Positions 1 to 9,582 of a stretch of 64,000 nucleotides of DNA are shown here, piece by piece. The stretch is from Silvimonas iriomotensis. GTDB taxonomy: Bacteria; Pseudomonadota; Gammaproteobacteria; Burkholderiales; Chitinibacteraceae. Below the pieces are notes generated by a model that searched no databases, had not been told where the DNA came from, and saw only the letters and a program-made list of their open reading frames with translations. The stretch is taken from positions 613,169-677,168 of the forward strand of contig NZ_BMLX01000001.1 in assembly GCF_014645535.1 (NCBI RefSeq), read 5' to 3'. The translations under genes and the position numbers were made by a program. Position 1 is the stretch's first letter. The number at the start of each line of letters is the position of its first letter.

Positions 1-93
1 CGGCAATGCCGGGAGGTTGTTCTTCCCGATCACAGCTTGTTGACCCGATCCGGTTTGCCTGTGCAACCGTCAGCCTGATCCGGTCAGCGATGC

Positions 94-107
94 TGGCATG
101 TATGCCA
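94..107. promoter_or_regulatory. Palindrome upstream of the tpiA operon (candidate operator)
   Basis: TGGCAT and ATGCCA flank a 2-base centre, a perfect 6+6 dyad 49 bases before the tpiA start. Short dyads of this type are typical of GntR/FCD repressor sites, and a GntR gene is the fifth gene of the same string, so autogenous control is plausible. This is inference; the same sequence was not noticed elsewhere in the window. Confidence 0.35.
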
Positions 108-155
108 ATCGCATAGACATTTGCAGCGTTTTAACGGCCCTAACAGGACAGGGAA

Positions 156-980
156 ATGGCTGAAATGAAAAAAGGACCGCTGTCGGCTTTCACAAGAAGC
201 CCGAACAAAGCGGCCAATGTGCTACCGGTCCAGCCCGCACGCCAGCGGCTGGTTATCGGGAACTGGAAGATGCATGGCGATCTGGATTTATGCCTGGAAA
301 CCGTCAGTGTGCTGGCGGACGTCGTGGTGCCTCAGGTTGCGCTGGTGTTGTGCCCGCCCGCACCTTACCTGGGCGAGATACGGCGTCTGGCGCAAGGCAC
401 GCGGCTGGCTATGAGTGCGCAGAACGTGGCCGAGTTGTCTGGCGGCGAGCGGACCGGCGAATGGTCTGCCCGCATGCTGGCAGAGATCGGCTGCAGCTAC
501 GCCATTGTCGGGCATTCAGAGCGGCGGCGGCATCACCTGGAGTGCGATCAGCTGACGGCAGCCAAGGCCCAGGCGTGCCTGGATGCCGGGATCACGCCCG
601 TGGTGTGCATTGGTGAAAGCCGGCTGGAGCGCGACAACCAGCTTACGGAACACATCCTCTCGCGGCAGTTGCGCCATCTGGTCGAGATCCCGGGCTGGCG
701 TGAGGTGGTGGTGGCCTATGAACCGGTCTGGGCCATAGGCACGGGCACGGCGGCCACGCCGGATGAAGCCCAGGCCGCGCACGCGTTTATCCGCGCTTGC
801 CTTGCTGAAACCGACCCCGTTGCCGCGGGCGAAATCAGCGTGCTGTACGGCGGCAGTGTCAGCGAACACAACGCGGCGGCGCTGTTTGCGATGCCGGATG
901 TCGATGGCGCCCTGGTGGGGCGCGCATCGCTGTCGCCGCAGGCGCTGTCCCGCATCTACAAGGCAGCAGTGCGCTCCTGA
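156..980 (+). CDS. tpiA: Triosephosphate isomerase
   Basis: Interconverts dihydroxyacetone phosphate and glyceraldehyde 3-phosphate in the cytoplasm. The family signature NWKMH (catalytic Lys38), VGHSERR (catalytic His120), AYEPVWAIGTG (Glu189) and the phosphate loop YGGS near residues 230-233 are all intact. The ATG at 156 follows AGGACAGGG and gives 274 residues, about 25 more than usual. An in-frame GTG at 219 would give the standard 253-residue length but has a poorer ribosome site, so the N-terminal extension is probable, not certain. It heads a string with fbp, fba and kdgK and lacks the usual housekeeping tpiA-secG-nuo neighbourhood, so it may be a second, pathway-dedicated copy; that cannot be settled from this window. 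Confidence 0.95.
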   Translation: MAEMKKGPLSAFTRSPNKAANVLPVQPARQRLVIGNWKMHGDLDLCLETVSVLADVVVPQVALVLCPPAPYLGEIRRLAQGTRLAMSAQNVAELSGGERTGEWSARMLAEIGCSYAIVGHSERRRHHLECDQLTAAKAQACLDAGITPVVCIGESRLERDNQLTEHILSRQLRHLVEIPGWREVVVAYEPVWAIGTGTAATPDEAQAAHAFIRACLAETDPVAAGEISVLYGGSVSEHNAAALFAMPDVDGALVGRASLSPQALSRIYKAAVRS

Positions 981-1010
981 GCGCGGATGGTCATGTCAGA
1001 CAGGTGAATC

Positions 1011-2066
1011 ATGAGTATCAATCTTTCTACTTTCATTGCAACTGAATGCGCGTCCGATGATCGTCATCCGGTGGCGCTTTACCAGTTGATCCATCAGGTG
1101 GCCATGTGCTGCCGCACCATTGCAGCGGCGGTGGACCGCAGCGCGCTGGCCGGGACCACCGGCAGTGCGGGGGTCGATAACGTGCAGGGCGAAGAGCAGA
1201 AAAAGCTCGACATCATCGCCAACGATATCTTGCTGACCGGCACGCGTGAACACGTGGCGCTGGCCGCGCTGGCCTCGGAAGAAATGGCGCGTATCAGCCG
1301 CACCAGCCAGGAGCGCACGGCAGGGCAGTACTTGTTGCTGTTTGATCCGCTGGATGGATCGTCCAATGTCGATATCAACGCCCCGGTCGGCACCATTTTT
1401 TCGATCCTCAAATGCCCTGGTGCGCGCGTTGCCGCCACCGAGGCCGACTTTTTGCAACCTGGCTCTGAACAAGTCTGCGCCGGCTACGCCATTTACGGCC
1501 CGGCCACCATGCTGGTGCTGACTACGGGTGACGGCACGCATGGCTTCACGCTGGAGCGCACGACCGGCGAGTTCATCCTTACCCATCCGCGCATGGCCAT
1601 CCCGCGCCAGACGCGCGAGTTCGCCATTAACACCGCCAATACCCGGCATTGGGAAAGCCCGGTCAAGCGCTATGTACAGGAATGCATGGCCGGCACCCAC
1701 GGCCCGCGCCAGCAGGATTTCAACATGCGCTGGGTGGCGGCCATGGTGGCCGATGTCCACCGCATCTTGCTGCGTGGCGGCGTGTTCCTGTACCCGCAAG
1801 ATGCCCGCGAAGTCAGCCGCTTTGGCAAGTTGCGGCTGCTGTATGAAGCCAACCCGATGTCCATGCTGGTGGAGCAGGCCGGCGGCAAAAGCAGCACCGG
1901 GCACGAGCGCGTGATGGATATCCAGCCGCACACATTGCACCAGCGCACGCCGGTCATGCTGGGCTCACGCGATGAGGTGGAACGCCTCGAAAACTATCAC
2001 CAGCACGCCCGCCGTCCGCTGCCAGACCTCGTCGACGCCCTGCGTAACCTCTGGACCGAATACTGA
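1011..2066 (+). CDS. fbp: Class I fructose-1,6-bisphosphatase
   Basis: Hydrolyses fructose 1,6-bisphosphate to fructose 6-phosphate, the committed gluconeogenic step. The metal-binding signature FDPLDGSSN lies at residues 111-119 (Asp112, Asp115), preceded by the acidic EEQKKLD stretch near residue 61. The C-terminal half carries the conserved [16 protein letters not shown] segment. The 351 residues are a little longer than the usual 330-340. AGGTG lies five bases before the ATG. It is 30 bases after tpiA and 49 before fba, so probably cotranscribed. Confidence 0.95.
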   Translation: MSINLSTFIATECASDDRHPVALYQLIHQVAMCCRTIAAAVDRSALAGTTGSAGVDNVQGEEQKKLDIIANDILLTGTREHVALAALASEEMARISRTSQERTAGQYLLLFDPLDGSSNVDINAPVGTIFSILKCPGARVAATEADFLQPGSEQVCAGYAIYGPATMLVLTTGDGTHGFTLERTTGEFILTHPRMAIPRQTREFAINTANTRHWESPVKRYVQECMAGTHGPRQQDFNMRWVAAMVADVHRILLRGGVFLYPQDAREVSRFGKLRLLYEANPMSMLVEQAGGKSSTGHERVMDIQPHTLHQRTPVMLGSRDEVERLENYHQHARRPLPDLVDALRNLWTEY

Positions 2067-2115
2067 TCAGATTTGCCCCGGGTGCACGCTGCATCCGGGC
2101 ACAAGGAGTTTTGTC

Positions 2116-3165
2116 ATGCCCCTCGTTTCCATGCGCCAGTTGCTGGATCACGCCGCCGACTACCAGTACGGTTTGCCGGCATTCAACGTCAATAATCTGG
2201 AGCAGATGCGCGCCATCATGCTGGCGGCAGACCGTACCGACAGCCCGGTGATCGTGCAGGCGTCGGCCGGTGCCCGTGCCTATGCCGGTGCGCCGTTCCT
2301 GCGTCATCTGATCCTGGCGGCCGTCGAAGAATTTCCGCATCTGCCCATCGTCATGCATCAAGACCACGGCACCAGCCCGGCGGTGTGCCAGCGCGCCATC
2401 CAGCTGGGTTTTTCTTCGGTGATGATGGATGGCTCTTTGCTGGATAACGGCAAAACCCCGGCAGATTACGACTACAACGTGCACGTTACCCGCACCGTGA
2501 CCAGTTTTGCCCACGCTTGCGGCGTCTCGGTAGAGGGCGAACTGGGGTGTCTGGGCAGTCTGGAAACCGGCTCAGCGGGCGAAGAGGATGGCGTGGGTGC
2601 CGAGGGCACGCTGGATCACAGCCAGATGCTGACCGACCCGGAAGAAGCCGCCGCCTTTGTCGCCGCGACCGGTGTTGATGCACTGGCCATTGCCATTGGC
2701 ACCAGCCACGGCGCCTACAAGTTCAGCAAGCCGCCCACCGGCGACACGCTGGCGATCGACCGCATCCGCCAGATTCACGCCCGCCTGCCCAATACCCATC
2801 TGGTCATGCACGGCAGTTCTTCCGTACCGCAAGACTGGCTTAAAACCATCAACGATCACGGCGGCGACATTGCCGAAACCTGGGGCGTACCGGTGCCCGA
2901 GATCGTCGAGGGCATTCGTCATGGCGTTCGCAAGATCAACATTGATACCGATCTGCGCCTTGCCGCCACCGGCGCCATCCGCCGCGCTTTCGCCACCCAC
3001 CGTGACGAGTTCGATCCCCGCAAATATCTGGGCAAGGCCACCGAGGCCATGCGCGATATCTGCATTGCCCGTTATGAGGCTTTTGGCGCTGCCGGCAAGG
3101 CCAGCCGGATCAAACCGGTGAGCCTGGATGCCATGGCCGCCCGTTACGCAAAAGGAAACGTCTGA
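2116..3165 (+). CDS. fba: Class II fructose-bisphosphate aldolase
   Basis: Zinc-dependent aldolase, here most likely condensing dihydroxyacetone phosphate and glyceraldehyde 3-phosphate into fructose 1,6-bisphosphate. Zinc/catalytic motif MHQDHG is at residues 80-85, VEGELG-x-LG follows near 144, and the phosphate and cleft motifs [10 protein letters not shown] and MHGSSS are present. The open frame runs back to 1972 inside fbp. The ATG at 2116 is chosen because it follows AAGGAG (2103-2108) and begins at the family's normal N-terminus, giving 349 residues. Its stop overlaps the kdgK start by one base (TGATG), which implies translational coupling. Confidence 0.95.
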   Translation: MPLVSMRQLLDHAADYQYGLPAFNVNNLEQMRAIMLAADRTDSPVIVQASAGARAYAGAPFLRHLILAAVEEFPHLPIVMHQDHGTSPAVCQRAIQLGFSSVMMDGSLLDNGKTPADYDYNVHVTRTVTSFAHACGVSVEGELGCLGSLETGSAGEEDGVGAEGTLDHSQMLTDPEEAAAFVAATGVDALAIAIGTSHGAYKFSKPPTGDTLAIDRIRQIHARLPNTHLVMHGSSSVPQDWLKTINDHGGDIAETWGVPVPEIVEGIRHGVRKINIDTDLRLAATGAIRRAFATHRDEFDPRKYLGKATEAMRDICIARYEAFGAAGKASRIKPVSLDAMAARYAKGNV

Positions 3166-4103
3166 TGAATGCCGCCCGCTCTGAAATGCGTCAAACCATT
3201 GCCGTGATCGGTGAATGCATGGTTGAACTGCAACGCCAACCGGGCGGGCTGGCGTACCGCTTTGGTGGCGATACGCTGAACACCGCCGTTTACCTGGCGC
3301 GGCAGCTCAAACCGGCACCGTTCGACGTCGCCTATGTCAGTGCGCTGGGCACCGACAGCCTGTCAGAGGAAATGCTGGCCAACTGGCAAGCCGAAGGCAT
3401 TGTGACCCGTTGGGTGCAACGTCTGGCGGATCGCCTGCCGGGTATTTATCTGATTGAAACCGACGACGCCGGCGAGCGCACTTTTCACTACTGGCGCAAG
3501 GACGCCGCTGCCCGCTACTGGCTGCACGGGCCGGACACCCAGCGCGTACTGGCCGTATTGGCCCGCACCGACGTGGTGTATTTATCCGGCATCTCTTTGG
3601 CCATTTTGACCCCGGCCGATCGGGACACCCTGTTTGACGTGCTGACGCAATGCAAGGCCCGCGGCGGCATGATCGTGTTCGACAACAATTATCGCGCGCG
3701 CCTGTGGGAGAGCCCGGCCGTGGCCGCAGCCTGTTATCGCCGCATGTTGTCACTCGCCAGCCTGGCCTTGCTGACGCTGGATGATGAGGTTGCCCTGTAT
3801 GGCGAAGCCGACGTCGAAACCGTGATTGCCCGCACCCGTGCGCTGGGCGTGGCCGAGGTGGTGATCAAGCGCGGCGGCGCAGCCAGCGTGGTCGCCACCG
3901 ATGCCTTGCGGCTGGAAGTCGCACCTGTGCCGGTCACGCCGGTGGTGGATACCACGGCGGCGGGCGATTCGTTTGCCGCAGGTTATCTGGCCGCGCGGCT
4001 GACCGGCCAGGGGCCGGGCGCGGCCATGCAGGCGGCGCACAAACTGGCCGGCGCTGTCATCCAGCACCGTGGCGCGATCATTCCGGTCAGCGCCATGCCC
4101 TGA
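3165..4103 (+). CDS. kdgK: 2-dehydro-3-deoxygluconate (KDG) kinase
   Basis: PfkB-family sugar kinase that phosphorylates KDG to KDPG, the last step before KDPG aldolase in hexuronate breakdown. IAVIGECMVEL (residues 12-22), FGGDTLNTAVYLARQL (33-48) and the ERTFHYWRKDAAARYWL region closely follow enterobacterial KdgK. The C-terminal PfkB signature DTTAAGDSFAAGY holds the catalytic Asp. Length 312 is normal. The start overlaps the fba stop. Its position beside fba/fbp/tpiA rather than with uxaCAB (13 kb away) ties uronate catabolism to gluconeogenesis. Confidence 0.93.
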   Translation: MNAARSEMRQTIAVIGECMVELQRQPGGLAYRFGGDTLNTAVYLARQLKPAPFDVAYVSALGTDSLSEEMLANWQAEGIVTRWVQRLADRLPGIYLIETDDAGERTFHYWRKDAAARYWLHGPDTQRVLAVLARTDVVYLSGISLAILTPADRDTLFDVLTQCKARGGMIVFDNNYRARLWESPAVAAACYRRMLSLASLALLTLDDEVALYGEADVETVIARTRALGVAEVVIKRGGAASVVATDALRLEVAPVPVTPVVDTTAAGDSFAAGYLAARLTGQGPGAAMQAAHKLAGAVIQHRGAIIPVSAMP

Positions 4104-4152
4104 TCCGCCTGCACAAGACCCCAAAACCAACAAAAAATAACGGGAATATCCC

Positions 4153-4944
4153 ATGCACGAAGCGCGACCCGGCCCGGCTCTGCAGACCGAAGAGGCCCTT
4201 GAGATCAGCGTCAGCTTGTTTGAGGCCGCCAACGGCGCACCCGACGCAAACCGGCCTAGCGCCGCGCTGCGGGTGTATCTGAGTTTGCGGCAGCAGATTG
4301 TCGATATGGTGATGCTGCCCGGTGCCCGCATCAACGAGAAAGAAATTGCCGTAACGCACGGCACCAGCCGCACGCCGGTGCATGAAGCAGTGCGGCGCCT
4401 GGTGGAAGAAGGTCTTGTGGAAGTCACCCAGCGCGTCGGTACCTACGTGTCGCGTATTCCGCTGGACCGGCTGGGCGAGGCCATGCTGGTGCGCACGGCG
4501 CTGGAAGTCGCCATCGTGCAGCGCGCCGCCATGCGGGGCAGGGCAGAGGACATCGCCCGGTTGCGCCGTTTGTTGTCAGGGCAACTGGCCTGTATTGCTG
4601 CCGCCGATATCGTCGGGTTTCACCGCGCGGACGAAGACTTTCACGAAGCGCTGGCCGATATTGCCGGGTTTCCCGGGGTCTGGCGGATGATCCAGCAAGC
4701 CAAGACGCAGATTGACCGCTACCGCCGGCTGACACTGCCCATGCCCGGACGGATGGAAGTGGTGGTGGCCGAGCACGGGCAGGTGGTGGCGATGCTGGAA
4801 GCCGGCGACGCCCTGCAAGCCGCCGCGGCCATGCGCGAGCACCTGGATCAAGTGCTGCCGGTGCTGGAAATCGCCCGCACGCATCGCCCTGAATATTTTA
4901 TTGCGCACTTGCCTGACAACCATCAGGCCGGGCCGTACTGGTAA
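4153..4944 (+). CDS. GntR-family (FadR/FCD type) transcriptional regulator
   Basis: DNA-binding regulator of 263 residues with an N-terminal winged HTH (about residues 38-105) and a C-terminal all-helical FCD ligand domain (about 115-245) carrying the His and Asp residues expected of the metal/ligand pocket (FHRADEDFHEAL). It is a close paralogue of the regulator at 21190-21930: the recognition segment HGTSRTPVHEAV is identical and both end in PE(Y/F)FI-x-HLP. It sits 49 bases after kdgK and 39 before a chemoreceptor gene. The effector is probably a uronate-pathway intermediate; this is inferred from neighbours only. Confidence 0.85.
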   Translation: MHEARPGPALQTEEALEISVSLFEAANGAPDANRPSAALRVYLSLRQQIVDMVMLPGARINEKEIAVTHGTSRTPVHEAVRRLVEEGLVEVTQRVGTYVSRIPLDRLGEAMLVRTALEVAIVQRAAMRGRAEDIARLRRLLSGQLACIAAADIVGFHRADEDFHEALADIAGFPGVWRMIQQAKTQIDRYRRLTLPMPGRMEVVVAEHGQVVAMLEAGDALQAAAAMREHLDQVLPVLEIARTHRPEYFIAHLPDNHQAGPYW

Positions 4945-4983
4945 ACCGCCAGGCCAGATTTTATCAAGCATGGAGCTGTCATC

Positions 4984-6600
4984 ATGAAACTTTCCACCCG
5001 GCTGGGCCTGATCGTGGCCAGTGCTATTCTGGGGCTGATTGTCGTGGCCTTTGTGGCGCTGCACACCCTGCATGCCAACATGCTGGCCGACCGGCGCGAT
5101 GAAATCCGGACTGTGCTCAGTCTGGCAAAGCATCAGGTGGCGTATTACCAGTCGCTGGAACAAAGCGGCAAACTGGATCACCAGGCAGCGCAAGCACAGG
5201 CTGTCGCCGCGCTCTCCGGCCTGCGTGATGGCAAGAACTACTTGTGGGCACGCACCACGGATGCGCTGGGTCTGGTTCACCCCAACCCGGCGGTGATCGG
5301 CAAGGTGGACTGGGGCGCCAAAGTGGCCAGCGGCCGCAGCAATTTTGAGGAATACCTCTTCCGGCTGCGCGATACCGACTACGCGTTTTTTGACGACATG
5401 ACCAAGCGCCCGGGCACCGACGTGCTGGTACCCAAAATCAACGGCGTAACCCGCATCGACGGCTGGAACTGGCTGGTCGGCTTTGGCGTGTTTGTCGACG
5501 ATATCGAACACGCGTACTGGCAACTGGTCTGGCATTTTGTGCTGATTGGCGTGCTGGGCCTTGTGCTGGTCAGCGCGCTGGCCTTTGTCATGTCGCGCCA
5601 CATTTACCGGCAACTGGGGGGCGAGCCCGACTACGCCGCCCAGGTCGCCCGGGCGATTGCGGCCGGTGATCTGACCCGCTCGCTGAGCCAGTTCAGCCGC
5701 AGCCGGCCTGATTCTTTGCTGGGCTCCATGGCCACCATGCAGCACAGTCTGCGCGGCATGATTGAAGGCATTCAGCAAGGCGCCCAGGCGCTGGCGCAGG
5801 CGGCAGGCAATCTGACGCAGCAGATCGAGCAGATTCGCCAGGCCTCACGACAGTCTTCCGACGCGACCGCCTCGACTGCTGCCGCGATCGAACAGATGTC
5901 GGTCAGCATTGACCAGATTTCTCATTCCGCGCGCGAAACCGAGAAAAACTCCAGTCGCACCACCGTGCTGGCCGGCGAGGGCGAGGCGCTGGTGGGCAAG
6001 GTCTCGACAGAAATCAATGGCCTGTTGACCGAGGTCAACGCCGCCTCCGAGCTGATTGCCGGGCTGGTGGAACGCTCGCGCGAGATTGGCGGGGTGTCGG
6101 GCGAGATCAAGGAAATTGCCGATCAAACCAACTTGCTGGCCCTGAACGCCGCCATTGAGGCCGCCCGTGCCGGCGAGCATGGCCGGGGCTTTGCGGTGGT
6201 GGCCGATGAAGTACGCAAGCTGGCCGAGCGCACCTCGCAAGCAACCGGCCGTATCGGCCAGATGGTCGACGCCATCCGGACTGACACGGATGAAGTGGTG
6301 AACAGCATGCATGCGGTGACGCCGCGGGTTTCTGGCAGCGTGCACATGGCGGGGGAGGCCGCGCATGCGCTGCAGGCCATCAGCGCTGATGCCAATGCCA
6401 ACCTGGAACGTGTGCGCGATGTAGCCAATGCGGCGTCGGAACAAAGCGTGGCCAGTAATAGCGTGGCGGTCAATGTGGAACGAATTGCGCAAATGGTGGA
6501 GGGCTCTGCTGCCTCAGTCCATATTGCGACGCAGAACGTGCAGGAATTGCAACAATTGGCGACCGGTTTACGTCAGTCAGTTTCACGCTTTCAATTGTAA
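4984..6600 (+). CDS. Methyl-accepting chemotaxis protein with single Cache sensor
   Basis: Transmembrane chemoreceptor of 538 residues. TM1 is about residues 8-28. A periplasmic domain (about 30-180) holds the [12 protein letters not shown] and HPNPAVIGK features of sCache modules that bind small organic acids. TM2 is about 185-208, followed by HAMP and a cytoplasmic signalling hairpin with the invariant [20 protein letters not shown] region around residues 377-396. No C-terminal CheR-binding pentapeptide is seen. It is 39 bases after the GntR gene, so it may be co-induced with the kdgK string and sense a pectin-derived acid; the ligand is inference. Confidence 0.9.
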   Translation: MKLSTRLGLIVASAILGLIVVAFVALHTLHANMLADRRDEIRTVLSLAKHQVAYYQSLEQSGKLDHQAAQAQAVAALSGLRDGKNYLWARTTDALGLVHPNPAVIGKVDWGAKVASGRSNFEEYLFRLRDTDYAFFDDMTKRPGTDVLVPKINGVTRIDGWNWLVGFGVFVDDIEHAYWQLVWHFVLIGVLGLVLVSALAFVMSRHIYRQLGGEPDYAAQVARAIAAGDLTRSLSQFSRSRPDSLLGSMATMQHSLRGMIEGIQQGAQALAQAAGNLTQQIEQIRQASRQSSDATASTAAAIEQMSVSIDQISHSARETEKNSSRTTVLAGEGEALVGKVSTEINGLLTEVNAASELIAGLVERSREIGGVSGEIKEIADQTNLLALNAAIEAARAGEHGRGFAVVADEVRKLAERTSQATGRIGQMVDAIRTDTDEVVNSMHAVTPRVSGSVHMAGEAAHALQAISADANANLERVRDVANAASEQSVASNSVAVNVERIAQMVEGSAASVHIATQNVQELQQLATGLRQSVSRFQL

Positions 6601-6679
6601 ATATCAGTTCTAATATCAGCGTTTTCTTATTTTTATGATTTGAACTGACCAGTTGTAATTGATTGTTTGAAAGATATAA

Positions 6680-6711
6680 AAATGGCGAACTCATGATTGA
6701 GTTCGCCATTT
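6680..6711. terminator. Bidirectional terminator hairpin
   Basis: A perfect 14-bp stem (6680-6693 with 6698-6711) and 4-base loop, with A/T runs at the base of the stem, lies between the convergent chemoreceptor and fnr genes and could end transcription from both sides. Confidence 0.7.
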
Positions 6712-6723
6712 CCTGTTTACGGT

Positions 6724-6737
6724 TTGATTTGTATCAA
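6724..6737. promoter_or_regulatory. Perfect FNR/ANR-type box
   Basis: TTGATTTGTATCAA matches the consensus TTGAT-N4-ATCAA exactly. It lies just after the fnr stop, between convergent genes, where no promoter is expected, so it may be fortuitous or serve an antisense or 3'-end transcript. Confidence 0.4.
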
Positions 6738-6741
6738 ACAG

Positions 6742-7506
6742 CTATTCAAGTTCGACCGTATTGCCGGTCTGTTCCAGAATGCCGTGCAAGGCTTTGGTAT
6801 CCGTCAAATTGACAAGCTTGCCCTGAATTTGCAAAAGGCCATGGTTTTGTAAACGGGATAAAATGCGGCTGACCGTTTCAATCGACAAGCCCAGATAACT
6901 GGCCATTTCATTACGCGTCATGCGCAACAGAAAACTGCGCGCCGAGTAGCCACGCAGGGCGAAAGCATCTGACAGATCCAGCAGCAAACCGACCACACGC
7001 TGCACCGCCACAGTGTCACGCAGACGCTGCGTGGTGTGATGCAGCCGGCTGATCTCTTGCCCCAGAATCCGTTGCAATTGCTGGCGTGCGTCACCGTTTT
7101 TCTGGGCCTGGCCGACCAGCGTGTTGCAGGAAATCTCGCACGCTTCGCCGTCTTCCAGCGCCACGGCGTCGTCACCGTGCTGGCCCAGTGCCAGCGCATC
7201 GGCACCCATCAGGGCGCCAGGCATATAAAAGCCGGTGACCTGTTCACGCAGGTGCGCGTTAAGAATACGGGTCTTGAAAAAGCCCAGCCGCACCGCGTAA
7301 ATGGCACCGCTCTGGCCTTGTGAAAAAAGTCGGTCACCCCGGCGGATGGATATCGTCCGCATATTCAATACCGGTTGCGTGGTATCGCTGGATTCCTGAC
7401 GTTGCTGGGCGACATTGGCCAACAGGCAAATATCACGCACATTGCAATTGGCGCATTGCCGCTGCGGCAATGTCCTTTTAACGGGTATGCTGATCGCAGT
7501 AACCAT
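6742..7506 (-). CDS. fnr: Fnr-type oxygen-responsive Crp-family regulator
   Basis: Homodimeric regulator expected to carry an oxygen-labile [4Fe-4S] cluster. Cysteines 18, 21 and 27 (C-x2-C-x5-C) and Cys123 in the ACEIS segment match the four ligands of E. coli FNR. A cAMP-binding-like barrel is followed by a dimer helix and an HTH with MTRNEMASYLGLSIETVSR, the same E-x3-SR recognition pattern that reads TTGAT half-sites. The frame extends upstream to 7638, but the ATG at 7506 follows AGGA with good spacing and gives the family's usual length (254). The longer start falls inside the palindrome at 7638-7653, which argues that the palindrome is promoter DNA. Confidence 0.88.
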   Translation of the reverse strand: MVTAISIPVKRTLPQRQCANCNVRDICLLANVAQQRQESSDTTQPVLNMRTISIRRGDRLFSQGQSGAIYAVRLGFFKTRILNAHLREQVTGFYMPGALMGADALALGQHGDDAVALEDGEACEISCNTLVGQAQKNGDARQQLQRILGQEISRLHHTTQRLRDTVAVQRVVGLLLDLSDAFALRGYSARSFLLRMTRNEMASYLGLSIETVSRILSRLQNHGLLQIQGKLVNLTDTKALHGILEQTGNTVELE

Positions 7507-7637
7507 CTGACTTATCCTGCCTGTGTCGGTCTGGTATTGCAAATGGCGCATCCGGTATTGATCAAAGCATGCGCCGGCTTCAGAAAACAGCGGCAAGAAA
7601 AAGCCCGCCAGGAAAGGAATCCCGGATACTGTTTTCA

Positions 7638-7653
7638 TTCTGATATATCAGAA
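7638..7653. promoter_or_regulatory. TTCTGATATATCAGAA palindrome before fnr
   Basis: Perfect 16-bp palindrome, identical to that at 9834-9849 and matching 15 of 16 bases of that at 16361-16376. It is 132 bases upstream of the chosen fnr start, a position fitting an operator or activator site for fnr. Confidence 0.65.
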
Positions 7654-7754
7654 TTATGACGGTATAAAACATTGAATGGCAAGTAATTTGTAGCGAATGA
7701 CCTGAATACTACAGCGTGACTTGTATCAGGACAGATGAACGGCGCTTGCCAAAG

Positions 7755-7782
7755 AAAAAGAGCCACTTGCGTGGCTCTTTTT
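7755..7782. terminator. Terminator after the polygalacturonase gene
   Basis: A 12-bp stem, AAAAAGAGCCAC with GTGGCTCTTTTT, and loop TTGC lie 22 bases beyond the stop of the minus-strand GH28 gene. The A run reads as a T run on that strand. Confidence 0.75.
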
Positions 7783-7803
7783 CATGTTTGCACAACGCCC
7801 TTG

Positions 7804-9582
7804 TCAGATCGGTGAATTGCTGGAAGGGAAGCTCACAAATGCCGAGCTGCAATCGTAAGCGGTGGCGCTGGTGCTGCGACTGTCGGTTACGTTGAAGCTG
7901 TTGGCGCCCGCGGCACTTGTCAGCATGCTGGCAAACGACACTGGCCCCGGCCCCATGATGACACTGGCGTAAGAGGGGATGGCGTAAGACGTCTTGGTGG
8001 TAACCCACGACGGTGTGCTGTCGAACACCACGTTATCCAGCGTGATGTTGTACGCCGGTAACGCCTGGCCTTGCGATTGGTAACCGCGCAGGTCAATCGC
8101 TGTGTTGGTACCGTTGCGGCTGGAGCCCGTGGTATCCAGATAGCGGAAGTTGCGGATGGTGATGTCGTGCACATTGGGGAACATCGCGTTGCTGGAGCCA
8201 TAAGCGTCGCCATAATAAGTATCAATGGCAAACGGCTGCGCCACGCGGCGCACGCAGGCACCGTCTACGGTCACGTTCTGGACTTCACCGCCACGGCTGT
8301 CATCTGTCTTGATCCGGAAACCGCTGGTGGCGCCGACATCGTAACCATCTACCGTCAGGTCACGGATGGTGACACCGTTTACGCCAGAGTCGGTCTCGCT
8401 ACCGATCGACATGCCGTGGGTGTAGTAGAAGCGGTTGTGCAGAATCTGGATGTTGCTGACGGCGGCAGTGGTGTGCGCCTTGATGGCAATGCCATCGTCA
8501 CCCGTACTGATGTGGTTGAAGGCGATCAGGACATTTTGTGACTGGCCCGGGTCAATCCCGTCAGTGTTCTTGACAGTATCTGGCGTAAAGCAGGTGCTGG
8601 CCCGCGTGGTATTGGCCGTGCCCGATACCGTTGGCATTGTGCCGGACCCACAGCTATAACCGGCCACGCTGTAGGCCAGCGTTGGCGACTGGATCTTGTT
8701 GCCCCAGGCGGTAAACCCGTTCACGCCGCTGGTCACCACGTGGAATTTGGGGGCATTCTGCAGGCTGACCTGATACAGGCTGAAGTTGCTGCCACCCGTC
8801 ACCTGCAGCAGGCGCGGGTTGTTCTGGTTGTTGTTGCTCGACAGTGTTTTGCTCAGGGCGCCCACGTCCCACCAGGTCAGCGTATTGGCGTAGGTGCCGG
8901 ACGTCACCACCGCGCCGCCGCGACCATCCACCGTGCCTGGGCCATACAGACCGTTATTGCCCGCGACGGCATTGATCAACGCCTGGCAGCCGTTGTCGCT
9001 GCTGGCGGTCTGGCCGCAGGTATTCTTGCCTGCAATCTGATAGTCCGACGGCTTGCGCGAGGCAAACAGCGTGACGCCATTATCGATCCACAACGAGACC
9101 CCTGCAGGCAAGGTCAAAGGCCCGGACAGGAAGGCATTCTGCCCGCTGCTGCCCGCCACCAGTTTGACCATCTGACCCGACGGACACGCCGTGATGGCGG
9201 CCTGAATGCGGCTGGCGTCTGGCTGGGAGTTAGTACCGCCGGCATCTACGCTGTCATCCAGCAGGCCACGGCCGTTGGTGGTCAGGGTGGCGGACAGACT
9301 GCTGCAGACGGTGGCCGGGACCACGGGCTCCTTGCCGCTTACGGCCGCATCATTGAGCGCCGCGCTGGGCCACAGACTGGCGGTCGGGGTTGGCGTAGGT
9401 GTTGGGGTCGGTGTGGGTGTTGGCGTAGCGGCAGGCGTCGGCGTTGGGGTGTTCGACGTTGTGTTGGTCGGGCTACTGGTTTGCGTGGTGATTTCACCGC
9501 CACCACCGCCGCAGGCGGCCAGCACCAGTGCAAGGGCAACGGCGCTGCCAAGGCGTGTGCGAACGTGTTGATTCTCAGGCAT
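7804..9582 (-). CDS. Polygalacturonase-like glycoside hydrolase family 28 lipoprotein
   Basis: Secreted pectin-degrading enzyme of 592 residues. The first 30 residues form a lipoprotein signal ending LALVLAAC, followed by glycines, so it is probably anchored to a membrane. A Thr-Pro repeat linker (about residues 46-66) leads into a parallel beta-helix. GH28 motifs are present: NTDGIDP, STGDDGIAIK with the catalytic aspartates, THG at the usual GHG position, and RIKTDDSRGG. The product would be galacturonate or short oligomers, which fits uxaCAB and kdgK in the window. Exo or endo action cannot be told. A TTCTGATATATCAGAA palindrome lies about 250 bases upstream of the start. Confidence 0.88.
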   Translation of the reverse strand: MPENQHVRTRLGSAVALALVLAACGGGGGEITTQTSSPTNTTSNTPTPTPAATPTPTPTPTPTPTPTASLWPSAALNDAAVSGKEPVVPATVCSSLSATLTTNGRGLLDDSVDAGGTNSQPDASRIQAAITACPSGQMVKLVAGSSGQNAFLSGPLTLPAGVSLWIDNGVTLFASRKPSDYQIAGKNTCGQTASSDNGCQALINAVAGNNGLYGPGTVDGRGGAVVTSGTYANTLTWWDVGALSKTLSSNNNQNNPRLLQVTGGSNFSLYQVSLQNAPKFHVVTSGVNGFTAWGNKIQSPTLAYSVAGYSCGSGTMPTVSGTANTTRASTCFTPDTVKNTDGIDPGQSQNVLIAFNHISTGDDGIAIKAHTTAAVSNIQILHNRFYYTHGMSIGSETDSGVNGVTIRDLTVDGYDVGATSGFRIKTDDSRGGEVQNVTVDGACVRRVAQPFAIDTYYGDAYGSSNAMFPNVHDITIRNFRYLDTTGSSRNGTNTAIDLRGYQSQGQALPAYNITLDNVVFDSTPSWVTTKTSYAIPSYASVIMGPGPVSFASMLTSAAGANSFNVTDSRSTSATAYDCSSAFVSFPSSNSPI

